DNA from: Bacteroidota bacterium
GTDB lineage: Bacteria > Bacteroidota > Bacteroidia > Flavobacteriales > Flavobacteriaceae
Assembly: GCA_023457535.1 (NCBI GenBank)
Contig: JAEWLN010000142.1
Location: 1 to 5,270, forward strand
Direction: 5' to 3'
Length of the DNA stretch: 5,270 nucleotides
Part shown: positions 1 to 5,270 of the stretch, piece after piece
Position numbering within the stretch: position 1 is the first letter of the stretch
Layout of the letters: each line of letters opens with the position of its first letter
Program-made: the position numbers and the translations under genes
The notes under the pieces: model-generated
What the model was told of the DNA's origin: nothing
The model's database searches: none
The model's input: only the letters and a program-made list of their open reading frames with translations

Positions 1-22
1 TGCGGGATTTTTACAATCGGAC

Positions 23-46
23 AAAAAAAACCCGCTGGTGAGCGGG
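23..46 (-). terminator. Rho-independent terminator of the ABC-F gene
   Basis: Read on the minus strand, a perfect 6-bp stem (CCCGCT/AGCGGG) with a 4-nt loop is followed directly by eight T residues. It lies 8 nt past the TAA stop of the ABC-F gene, so it most likely ends that transcript. The plus strand has no T-tract after the stem, so it should act in one direction only. Confidence 0.88.
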
Positions 47-54
47 CTGGTGAT

Positions 55-1671
55 TTAAGCGTACATTTTTTTGCGCAATTCCTGGATTTTATCGTCTTCG
101 ATGTAATCGTCGAACGTCATATAACGATCGATTACCCCTTTGGGCGTCAGTTCAACCACGCGGTTACCCACCGTTTGCGCAAACTCGTGGTCATGTGTGG
201 TAAAGATGACCGATCCTTTGAAATTCTTAAGCGAATTGTTGAACGCCGTGATCGACTCGAGATCGAGGTGGTTGGTAGGTTCGTCCAGCATCAATACGTT
301 GGCGCGTTCCATCATCATGCGCGAGATCATACAGCGTACTTTTTCCCCTCCCGATAACACGCGCGCGGTTTTGAGCGCTTCTTCGCCGGAGAAGATCATC
401 TTGCCCAAAAATCCCCGGATATTGACCTCTTCGCGCTCTTCCTCTGTTTTGGCCCATTGGCGCAACCAGTCCACCAGCGTCAGATCGTTGTCGAAATACT
501 CGTGGTTCTCAGCCGGCAGATACGCCTGATTGGTCGTTACGCCCCAGTCGAACTTGCCCGCATCAGGGTTTTGCTTGCCGTTGATGATTTCGTAAAATGC
601 CGTCGTGGCGCGCGAATCCTTCGAAAACAAGACAATTTTATCGCCTTTGGCCATGTTCAGGTCCACGCCGGTAAAAAGCGTTTCCCCATCGACCGACGCG
701 GCAAGGCCTTCTACATTGAGTATCTGGTCGCCGGCCTCGCGCTCCTGATCGAAGATAATGGCGGGATAACGTCGGCTTGACGGCTTGATCTCTGAAATGT
801 TGAGCTTTTCGATCATTTTTTTACGCGAAGTGGCCTGCTTGGATTTGGCTACGTTGGCAGAAAAACGACGGATGAATTCTTCGAGTTCGGCCTTTTTCTC
901 CTCGGCTTTTTTGTTTTGCTGCGCGCGCTGCTTGGCCGCCAGCTGGCTCGACTCATACCAAAACGTATAATTGCCCGAATAATGGTTGATCTTTCCAAAG
1001 TCGATGTCCGATATATGCGTGCAAACGGCATCGAGGAAGTGTCGGTCGTGCGACACGACGATGACCGTATTTTCATAGTTGGCAAGGAAATTCTCAAGCC
1101 ATGCGATGGTTTCAAAATCAAGGTCGTTCGTAGGTTCGTCCATGATCAAAACATCCGGGTTGCCAAATAACGCCTGCGCCAGGAGCACGCGCACTTTGAG
1201 CTTGGACTCGAGATCGCCCATGAGCGTATAATGAAATTCAGATCCGATGCCGAGGTTGGACAACATCGTAGCGGCATCGGACTCCGCATTCCAACCGTTC
1301 ATTTCTTCGAACTGCACCTGCAGCTCCCCGATGCGGTCGGCATTTTTATCGTTGTAATCCAGATACAGCTCGTCCATCTCCTTTTTGACAGCGTACAATA
1401 TTTTGTTGCCCATCAGTACGGTTTCCAGAACGGTGTGCTCATCGAACATGTTGTGGTTTTGGTTCAGCACAGACATGCGTTTGCCGGGCTCCAGGAATAC
1501 ATGCCCCGAGGTAGGGTCCATATCGCCGGCCAGAATTTTCAAAAATGTAGATTTGCCGGCTCCGTTGGCCCCGATGACCCCGTAGATGTTGCCATCGGAA
1601 AAAGTGGTATTGACTTCGTCGAACAATACGCGTTTGCCAAATTGGACCGATAAATTATTTACGTTTAACAT
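55..1671 (-). CDS. ABC-F family ATPase, YbiT-like (538 aa)
   Basis: A soluble protein with two ATP-binding cassettes and no membrane segments, the layout of ABC-F proteins. Known members bind the ribosomal E site and act in translation or antibiotic protection; which role this one has cannot be read from sequence. Numbering from the ATG at 1671: Walker A1 GANGAGKST 34-42, Walker B1 with DEPTNDLD 173-185, H-switch His208, charged helical linker about 247-291 (with the SANVAKSKQATSRKK stretch typical of the P-site tRNA interaction motif), signature LSGGEK 439-444, Walker B2 with DEPTNHLD 458-470, H-switch His493. Two motifs are degenerate: the first-domain signature reads LESKLK (154-159) and the second Walker A reads SKDSRATT (350-357). 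An in-frame GTG at 1719 would add 16 residues, but a TAnnTTTG box lies inside that extension and homologues as I know them begin MLNVNNLS, so 1671 was chosen. Length and motif pattern fit the YbiT-like branch. The gene diverges from the lipoprotein gene and has its own terminator. Confidence 0.95.
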   Translation of the reverse strand: MLNVNNLSVQFGKRVLFDEVNTTFSDGNIYGVIGANGAGKSTFLKILAGDMDPTSGHVFLEPGKRMSVLNQNHNMFDEHTVLETVLMGNKILYAVKKEMDELYLDYNDKNADRIGELQVQFEEMNGWNAESDAATMLSNLGIGSEFHYTLMGDLESKLKVRVLLAQALFGNPDVLIMDEPTNDLDFETIAWLENFLANYENTVIVVSHDRHFLDAVCTHISDIDFGKINHYSGNYTFWYESSQLAAKQRAQQNKKAEEKKAELEEFIRRFSANVAKSKQATSRKKMIEKLNISEIKPSSRRYPAIIFDQEREAGDQILNVEGLAASVDGETLFTGVDLNMAKGDKIVLFSKDSRATTAFYEIINGKQNPDAGKFDWGVTTNQAYLPAENHEYFDNDLTLVDWLRQWAKTEEEREEVNIRGFLGKMIFSGEEALKTARVLSGGEKVRCMISRMMMERANVLMLDEPTNHLDLESITAFNNSLKNFKGSVIFTTHDHEFAQTVGNRVVELTPKGVIDRYMTFDDYIEDDKIQELRKKMYA

Positions 1672-1697
1672 GCTCAGATTGTCTTTTAAATGTGGTG

Positions 1698-1705
1698 CAA
1701 AAGTA
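1698..1705 (-). promoter_or_regulatory. -7 box (TACTTTTG) for the ABC-F gene
   Basis: On the minus strand TACTTTTG matches the Bacteroidota consensus TAnnTTTG. It would give a leader of roughly 20 nt before the ATG at 1671. No TTG/TTTG element is visible at the usual 17-23 bp upstream, so only half of the promoter is supported. The leader has no Shine-Dalgarno match, as is common in this phylum. Confidence 0.55.
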
Positions 1706-1743
1706 CAAAAAAATTCCACATTTTTGCGGCCTGATTCCCAATA

Positions 1744-1762
1744 AAATAAGCGTTTCTTATTT
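1744..1762. promoter_or_regulatory. 7-bp dyad in the divergent promoter region
   Basis: AAATAAG and CTTATTT form a perfect inverted repeat around a 5-nt centre (CGTTT), midway between the two divergent -7 boxes. There is no T-tract, and neither flanking gene is transcribed toward it, so it is not a terminator. Its position would suit an operator, but in such A/T-rich DNA a short dyad can arise by chance. No regulator can be assigned. Confidence 0.3.
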
Positions 1763-1798
1763 AACTATGCCTTAACAGTAATATTGGGGCCAACTAGA

Positions 1799-1806
1799 TA
1801 TTTTTG
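1799..1806 (+). promoter_or_regulatory. -7 box (TATTTTTG) for the lipoprotein gene
   Basis: TATTTTTG matches TAnnTTTG. The nearest upstream TTG (1784-1786) is only 12 bp away, shorter than the usual 17-23 bp, so the -33 element is unconvincing. If the box is used, transcription would begin near 1811. That makes the TTG at 1804 impossible as a start codon, leaves the ATG at 1813 almost leaderless, and favours the ATG at 1825. Confidence 0.45.
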
Positions 1807-1824
1807 TTTACAATGATTTGGAAT

Positions 1825-3279
1825 ATGCACCCATTGAAGGCCCTTCACTATTTACTGTTTTGTGCTACTGCCGCCGGCCTGTGTTGCTCTTGCGGCAAAG
1901 GGTTTGAAAGCGATAATTACACTGCCTATTTTGGGGGAGAGGTCATTAATCCGACCAGTCCGTATGTCTTGTTTTGCAGGGATTCAGAGGTAATCGACAG
2001 TGTCGCACTCGATAAGAACAACCGCTTTTTTATCAAATTCGATTCACTTACCCCTGGCTTGTATTCATTTAAGAATCTGCCGGAGTACCAATATGTCTAT
2101 TTTGATAAAAACGACAGCATCATGGTTCGGGTCAATGCGCGCGATTTCGACAATTCGGTATTCTTTTGCGGACGCGGCGATCGGAAAAATAACTTTTTGA
2201 TGGAACTTTACCTCAAAAACGAGGATGACCGCAGCAAGATTTTCGAGGTGTTCGATTACGATGTGAACCGCTTTATGTCTTCGATCGATTCTTCCTATGC
2301 CGAGCGCAAAAAGTTCTACCAGTCCAAAAAAGAGGACATCCGATGGAGCGATGATTTCGACCAGTACGCCAGGGCCGCGCTTGATTTGCACCATTTTTCA
2401 AAAATGGAGATCTATCCGCAGGTGCATCAGATACGGACCGGCGAGGATGTCGTCGAAAAATTACCGGGCAACTATTACGATTTCAGGAAGTCGATCGATT
2501 TCAACAATGACAAATTGATCAGTTTCTCCCCGTTTGTGGCTTATTTGACGCACATGCTCAACAATATGGCCGCGATCAATTACCACAACCACTTCACTGA
2601 GGTCGATCTGGCGCTCAAGACCAACATCAACAAACTCCGCATCGCCGATACGTTGATTGGCAACGAAACGGTCAAAAACACCATTTTGAACAACATTGCT
2701 TTCACGTACCTTCTCGAGGACCAGAATATGGTCAACAACAAAAAATTTCTCGACACCTACCACCAATTTTCGACCGACAAAAGTAAAAAGAACGAAATCC
2801 TGAAAATAGGCCGCGCGATCCAGCAACTCACCGTCGGCAATCCGCTTCCGGAAGTCATGCTCGTCGATACGAACGGTCGAACGGTTTCATCGGCACAACT
2901 GGCCAACGGCAAGACGATTTGGTTTTTCTGGACGGAAAATCTGGTGTCGCATCTGCAGGCCGCCCATAAAAAAGTGCACGACTTGAAAAAGCGGTATCCC
3001 GGTTACCAGTTCGTGGCCGTATGTCTGGACAAAGACCAAAAAAAATGGACGGCGCTCCTCGACAAATACAAAACCGACGGCATTCTCGAGATGCGATGCA
3101 AAAATTTTGAAGACCTCAGGGCCAAATGGGCCATTACCAAAGTACACCGCACCATCGTCCTGGACGCCGATGGCAAGATCAAAAACGCCTTTACCAATCT
3201 TTTTGACGTTCAGTTTGAGGACGAGCTGAACGATGCGGCGCGATCACAGGTTCCCGTTCACGCGTTGGCGGCCAAATAA
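1825..3279 (+). CDS. Predicted lipoprotein with a thioredoxin-like (TlpA-type) domain lacking CxxC (484 aa)
   Basis: From the ATG at 1825 the protein starts with a short Lys/His n-region and a hydrophobic stretch ending LCCSC; Cys23 after Ser22 is the likely lipidated residue, although the lipobox is not canonical. An ATG at 1813 is an alternative start (4 residues longer). Residues about 32-130 resemble the DUF4369-type beta domain found ahead of thioredoxin folds in Bacteroidota (the DSVALDKNNRFFIKF region). A largely helical, charged middle follows (about 130-330). The C-terminal part (about 335-465) has the TlpA/AhpC fold pattern: VGNPLPEVMLVDTNG, KTIWFFW, YQFVAVCLD and TIVLDADGKI. The position of WCxxC reads LVSH (373-376) and the usual cis-Pro before the IVLD strand is His441, so thiol-disulfide exchange is not expected. 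It is probably anchored in the cell envelope with a binding or structural role; function unknown. It diverges from the ABC-F gene and converges on the transaldolase gene. Confidence 0.85.
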   Translation: MHPLKALHYLLFCATAAGLCCSCGKGFESDNYTAYFGGEVINPTSPYVLFCRDSEVIDSVALDKNNRFFIKFDSLTPGLYSFKNLPEYQYVYFDKNDSIMVRVNARDFDNSVFFCGRGDRKNNFLMELYLKNEDDRSKIFEVFDYDVNRFMSSIDSSYAERKKFYQSKKEDIRWSDDFDQYARAALDLHHFSKMEIYPQVHQIRTGEDVVEKLPGNYYDFRKSIDFNNDKLISFSPFVAYLTHMLNNMAAINYHNHFTEVDLALKTNINKLRIADTLIGNETVKNTILNNIAFTYLLEDQNMVNNKKFLDTYHQFSTDKSKKNEILKIGRAIQQLTVGNPLPEVMLVDTNGRTVSSAQLANGKTIWFFWTENLVSHLQAAHKKVHDLKKRYPGYQFVAVCLDKDQKKWTALLDKYKTDGILEMRCKNFEDLRAKWAITKVHRTIVLDADGKIKNAFTNLFDVQFEDELNDAARSQVPVHALAAK

Positions 3280-3285
3280 AATAAA

Positions 3286-3312
3286 AGCGGACTCAGGGTC
3301 CGCTCTTTTTTT
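3286..3312. terminator. Terminator between convergent genes, probably bidirectional
   Basis: A perfect 7-bp stem (AGCGGAC/GTCCGCT) with a 5-nt loop starts 6 nt after the lipoprotein stop. On the plus strand it is followed by C and seven T residues, a strong rho-independent terminator. On the minus strand the same stem is followed by TTTATTTTATTT, so it may also stop transcripts of the transaldolase gene, whose stop codon lies about 30 nt upstream in that direction. No separate transaldolase terminator was found. Confidence 0.87.
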
Positions 3313-3334
3313 GCTGCTCACTTTGGGCTTTTGC

Positions 3335-3991
3335 TTATTTATTTCCCTTTTCGAAATCTGCAATAAACTGCGCCAAACCAATATCGGTCAACGGATGCTT
3401 GAGCAAACCAAGAATAGCCGAGAGCGGTCCGGTCATTACATCAGCACCAATTTTAGCGCAATTCACGATATGCATCGTATGACGTACAGACGCTGCAAGG
3501 ATTTGCGTTTCATATCCGTAATTGTCGTAAATCTCGCGGATTTCCTGGATCAGATTGAGTCCGTCGGTAGATACATCGTCAAGACGCCCGATAAACGGCG
3601 ACACAAACGTTGCGCCTGCCTTTGCCGCGAGCAATGCCTGTCCGGCTGAAAACACCAGCGTTACATTGGTCCGGATTCCTTTTTCCGTAAAATATTTACA
3701 CGCTTTGATGCCGTCTTTGGTCATTGGGATTTTGACCACGATTTGCTCGTGCAGCTCGGCAAGCTCTTCGCCTTCGCGGATCATGCCGTCGAAATCCGTA
3801 GCGATCACTTCTGCGCTGACATCGCCATCGACAATGTTGCAGATATCGACATAATGCTTCAGAATGTTGTTTTTCCCGGCGATGCCTTCTTTGGCCATCA
3901 GTGACGGATTGGTGGTCACGCCATCCAAAACCCCAAGTGCCTGCGCTTCGCGGATGTCGTTCAGGTTGGCCGTGTCAATAAAAAATTTCAT
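3335..3991 (-). CDS. tal: Transaldolase, small TalC/FSA-type (218 aa)
   Basis: A class I aldolase of the TAL/FSA family. Transaldolase moves a dihydroxyacetone unit between sedoheptulose 7-phosphate and glyceraldehyde 3-phosphate in the cytosolic non-oxidative pentose phosphate pathway. The length (218 aa) fits the short subfamily. Visible features: Asp6 in MKFFIDTANL, TTNPSL 26-31, the Schiff-base Lys87 in VVKIPMT, TNVTLVFS 108-115, and the phosphate-binding ASVR 167-170. Two positions that separate transaldolases from fructose-6-phosphate aldolase (FSA) are informative: Glu61 (Gln59 in E. coli FSA) and Phe133 (Tyr131 in FSA). Both are the transaldolase type, so I prefer transaldolase even though such proteins are often labelled fructose-6-phosphate aldolase. 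The ATG at 3991 starts exactly at the conserved N-terminus. It lies 142 nt downstream of the SDR gene on the same strand, with its own promoter candidate. Confidence 0.95.
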   Translation of the reverse strand: MKFFIDTANLNDIREAQALGVLDGVTTNPSLMAKEGIAGKNNILKHYVDICNIVDGDVSAEVIATDFDGMIREGEELAELHEQIVVKIPMTKDGIKACKYFTEKGIRTNVTLVFSAGQALLAAKAGATFVSPFIGRLDDVSTDGLNLIQEIREIYDNYGYETQILAASVRHTMHIVNCAKIGADVMTGPLSAILGLLKHPLTDIGLAQFIADFEKGNK

Positions 3992-4037
3992 GTGTTATAG
4001 TAATTAAGTTGTGTATTTATTTGCTGTCTTTGCGCGG

Positions 4038-4069
4038 CGAAAATACAACATTTCACCCGTCCGGGCAAA
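4038..4069 (-). promoter_or_regulatory. Bacteroidota-type -33/-7 promoter candidate for tal
   Basis: On the minus strand TTTG (4069-4066) is followed after 20 bp by TATTTTCG (4045-4038), one mismatch from TAnnTTTG. The spacing falls within the 17-23 bp known for flavobacterial promoters. It would give a leader of about 40 nt before the ATG at 3991, with no Shine-Dalgarno sequence. This is the only promoter in the window where both elements are correctly spaced, and it suggests tal does not depend on read-through from the SDR gene. Confidence 0.5.
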
Positions 4070-4133
4070 CTGCGCTTTCCCATGTGGCAAATCAATGCCA
4101 GGTTAAGGTCCGGGCCCAGCGTTACGTCATGCG

Positions 4134-4937
4134 CTACTTTCCTAACCCATAGTGCTTCATCAACATGCGTTCATACTGCTTATCGGGTAAAAGGCGTTTG
4201 AGCACAATCGAAAACTTTGACAAAAACGGCCCGACTTTATAATGGGCATCAGGTTTGGGCGTATTGATGATCTTGTAGATGGCCTCGCCCATTTTAGACG
4301 GATCGTCGCCCGCACTGACCTGGTGGTTGATCTCGGCAACCGTCTTGCCGTACGCCTGGTACGCCGACGCTTTTGAAACCGGCACATGATAGCGGTGGTC
4401 CGCGATATTGGTCGCAAATTCGCCGGGTGCCACGTTGGTGATTTCGATATTGAACGGCTTGGTTTCCATTCGCAACGCTTCAGTGACGAGCTCGAGCGCG
4501 CCTTTGGACGCTGAATAAATGGAGCGGAAGGGCAGTCCCATGTAACCCGCAATCGAGGTGATATTGATAATAAGCCCGGATCGCTGTGCCCGCATGTATG
4601 GCAAAACGGCCTTCATGACTTCGATAGGACCAAACAGATTGGTCTCAAAATTATTGCGGATTTCATTGGCGGGGATCTCCTCCAACGGACCGATGATCCC
4701 GACACCTGCGTTGTTGATGACCACGTCGATGCGCCCCGAGATGCGGATGACTTCTGCGACGGCATGGGCAATACTTTCGGGATCGCGGACATCAAGCCTG
4801 AGCAACGGGAACAACGAGTTGGCAATTTTATCGGGATTCCGGCTCGTGCCGTATACGACAAAGCCTTTGTCGTGCAAAAACCCGCCTATGGCCTTACCGA
4901 GACCAGACGAAGCGCCGGTAATTAAGATCACTTTCAT
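4134..4937 (-). CDS. Classical short-chain dehydrogenase/reductase, SDR family (267 aa)
   Basis: A Rossmann-fold NAD(P)-dependent oxidoreductase, expected to be cytosolic; the substrate cannot be told from sequence. Motifs in order: cofactor glycine motif TGASSGLG 7-14, LDV at 48-50 (adenine pocket), NNAG 75-78, and the catalytic tetrad Asn100, Ser128, Tyr141 and Lys145 (YSASK), then PG at 171-172. All catalytic residues are present. The TSR after the second beta strand (31-33, with Arg33) suggests a preference for NADP(H), by analogy with other classical SDRs. The length is about 250 aa of core plus a basic, hydrophobic C-terminal tail (about 238-264, LSKFSIVLKRLLPDKQYERM), perhaps amphipathic. 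The ATG at 4937 sits right before MKVILITGASSG, the usual SDR N-terminus. No strong terminator follows the TAG stop, so some read-through into tal is possible. Confidence 0.93.
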   Translation of the reverse strand: MKVILITGASSGLGKAIGGFLHDKGFVVYGTSRNPDKIANSLFPLLRLDVRDPESIAHAVAEVIRISGRIDVVINNAGVGIIGPLEEIPANEIRNNFETNLFGPIEVMKAVLPYMRAQRSGLIINITSIAGYMGLPFRSIYSASKGALELVTEALRMETKPFNIEITNVAPGEFATNIADHRYHVPVSKASAYQAYGKTVAEINHQVSAGDDPSKMGEAIYKIINTPKPDAHYKVGPFLSKFSIVLKRLLPDKQYERMLMKHYGLGK

Positions 4938-4945
4938 TCATTGGA

Positions 4946-4961
4946 AAATTTGGAAATTTGG
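4946..4961. repeat. Two tandem AAATTTGG octamers next to the SDR start
   Basis: Two exact AAATTTGG units lie at 4946-4953 and 4954-4961, with a degenerate unit (TTCATTGG) just before them on the plus strand. They fall in the presumed 5' leader of the SDR gene, ending 8 nt from its ATG, where the mRNA reads CCAAAUUU twice. The octamer is the reverse complement of the CCAAATTT-type units in the array at 5185-5232, so the two arrays are in inverted orientation. Confidence 0.7.
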
Positions 4962-4988
4962 ACGCAGGCCCAAACTTTGAATTAGCTC

Positions 4989-4996
4989 CAAATTTA
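4989..4996 (-). promoter_or_regulatory. -7 box (TAAATTTG) for the SDR gene
   Basis: TAAATTTG on the minus strand matches TAnnTTTG and would give a leader of about 45 nt. A second identical TAAATTTG lies 21 bp further upstream (5017-5010), so either could be used. Neither has a well-spaced -33 element. Since the surrounding region is full of AAATTT words, a match here is less informative than elsewhere. Confidence 0.35.
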
Positions 4997-5079
4997 CGCA
5001 AATTCCCCACAAATTTATTCGCCCGACAAGACAGGAAATTACCAAATTAAAATAACGCTTCAAACCGACAAACCCATCT

Positions 5080-5103
5080 CCAAATTTTCAAATCGCCAAA
5101 TTC
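5080..5103. repeat. Octamer array in copy A (3 units)
   Basis: Three in-phase 8-bp units, CCAAATTT, TCAAATCG and CCAAATTC, occupy the same place within copy A as the longer array in copy B. The first and third are close or exact matches to units there; the second is diverged. The difference in unit number between copies points to slippage or unequal crossing over. Confidence 0.7.
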
Positions 5104-5184
5104 TTTACCGCGCCACAACCCCATTCCAAGTCTCCCCACCGACCCCCAATAAAAAAAGGCTTCATCCACCCACAAAACCCATTT

Positions 5185-5232
5185 CCAAATTTTCAAATTT
5201 CCAAATTCCCAAATTGCCAAATTGCCAAATTC
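5185..5232. repeat. Octamer array in copy B (6 units of YCAAATTN)
   Basis: Six uninterrupted 8-bp units run in phase: CCAAATTT, TCAAATTT, CCAAATTC, CCAAATTG, CCAAATTG and CCAAATTC. Variation is confined to the first and last base of the unit. Three units equal eight codons, so on the minus strand one frame reads as a periodic peptide (EFGNLAIW, EFGNLKIW). I regard that as a by-product of the repeat rather than a protein. Confidence 0.88.
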
Positions 5233-5270
5233 CCTACCGCGCCACAACCCCATTCCAAGTCTCCCCACCG

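Larger units (their letters stand above)
5049..5270. repeat. Tandem direct repeat of about 100-130 bp, two copies, second cut by the window end
   Basis: Copy A spans about 5049-5148 and copy B about 5150 to beyond 5270. Each holds, in order, a GCTTCA block (5057-5062, 5159-5164), an ACCCAT block, CCAAATT octamers, and a 36-bp block that is identical in both (5106-5141 and 5235-5270). Offsets between copies grow from 102 to 105 to 129 bp, the last step being three extra octamers in copy B. The plus strand is rich in A and C and almost free of G. This belongs to the 333-nt stretch upstream of the SDR gene, in which I see no convincing gene. Further copies may lie beyond the edge. Confidence 0.85.

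Noticed and set aside
1672..1719. N-terminal extension of the ABC-F protein from a GTG at 1719.
   Set aside because: The extension MEFFCTFAPHLKDNLS is not part of the domain, and the TAnnTTTG box at 1698-1705 lies inside it. The ATG at 1671 gives the expected MLNVNNLS start.
1804..1824. Longer starts of the lipoprotein gene (TTG 1804, ATG 1813).
   Set aside because: TTG 1804 overlaps the -7 box. ATG 1813 would be almost leaderless and adds MIWN before the signal peptide. ATG 1825 gives a more typical lipoprotein signal, although 1813 remains possible.
3233..3649. Plus-strand open frame of 138 codons running from the end of the lipoprotein gene into tal.
   Set aside because: It is antisense to the clearly coding tal gene, runs across a terminator hairpin and has no recognisable domain.
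4085..4100. Inverted repeat TGGCA/TGCCA with a 6-nt loop downstream of the SDR gene, considered as its terminator.
   Set aside because: The stem has only 5 bp and no T-tract follows on the minus strand, so it is too weak to call.
3335..4937. SDR and tal as a functional operon.
   Set aside because: The 142-nt gap and a well-spaced promoter candidate in front of tal argue for separate transcription, and the two enzymes share no evident pathway.
5111..5150. G-quadruplex on the minus strand.
   Set aside because: Only three runs of three or more G are close together; a fourth is about 20 nt away, so a stable three-tetrad structure is not supported.
5047..5268. Open frame of 73 codons on the minus strand, with a GTG start at the window edge and a periodic peptide (GRLGMGLWRG twice, EFGNL.IW).
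   Set aside because: It lies wholly in the repeat, has extreme Trp/Gly-rich composition and no known domain. The frame stays open because the copy differences (3 and 24 bp) are multiples of three and the unit happens to lack stops in this frame. I treat it as repeat DNA, though a longer frame beyond the window cannot be excluded.

Overview
The window looks like chromosomal DNA from a member of the Bacteroidota, most likely Flavobacteriaceae. The evidence is the protein sequences (a YbiT-like ABC-F protein and a lipoprotein of the DUF4369/thioredoxin-fold style, both typical of the group), TAnnTTTG-type -7 promoter boxes upstream of the genes, the absence of clear Shine-Dalgarno sequences, and short A/T-rich leaders. 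No species can be named from the sequence alone.

Layout: (1) 1-54, a rho-independent terminator closing the first gene. (2) 55-1671, minus strand, an ABC-F ATPase of 538 aa. (3) 1672-1824, a divergent intergenic region with a -7-like box for each direction and a 7-bp dyad between them. (4) 1825-3279, plus strand, a predicted lipoprotein with a C-terminal thioredoxin-like domain that has lost its CxxC. (5) 3280-3334, a short convergent gap with a hairpin that could terminate both strands. (6) 3335-3991, minus strand, a small TalC-type transaldolase. (7) 3992-4133, a gap with a -33/-7 promoter candidate for the transaldolase. (8) 4134-4937, minus strand, a classical short-chain dehydrogenase/reductase (SDR). 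(9) 4938-5270, a gene-free, G-poor (plus strand), AAATTT-rich region. It holds octamer arrays and two copies of a longer direct-repeat unit, the second cut by the window end.

The genes do not form an obvious pathway. They look like independent housekeeping or accessory units: ribosome-associated ATPase, cell-envelope lipoprotein, pentose phosphate enzyme and oxidoreductase. Only the SDR and the transaldolase share a strand in tandem, and the transaldolase appears to have its own promoter.

I found no convincing new multi-gene system, CRISPR array, mobile element or RNA gene. The points most worth a second look are the paired loss of motifs in one composite ATP site of the ABC-F protein, the thioredoxin-fold lipoprotein with no redox cysteines or cis-proline, and the nested octamer/long-unit repeats upstream of the SDR, part of which lies in inverted orientation directly against its start codon.
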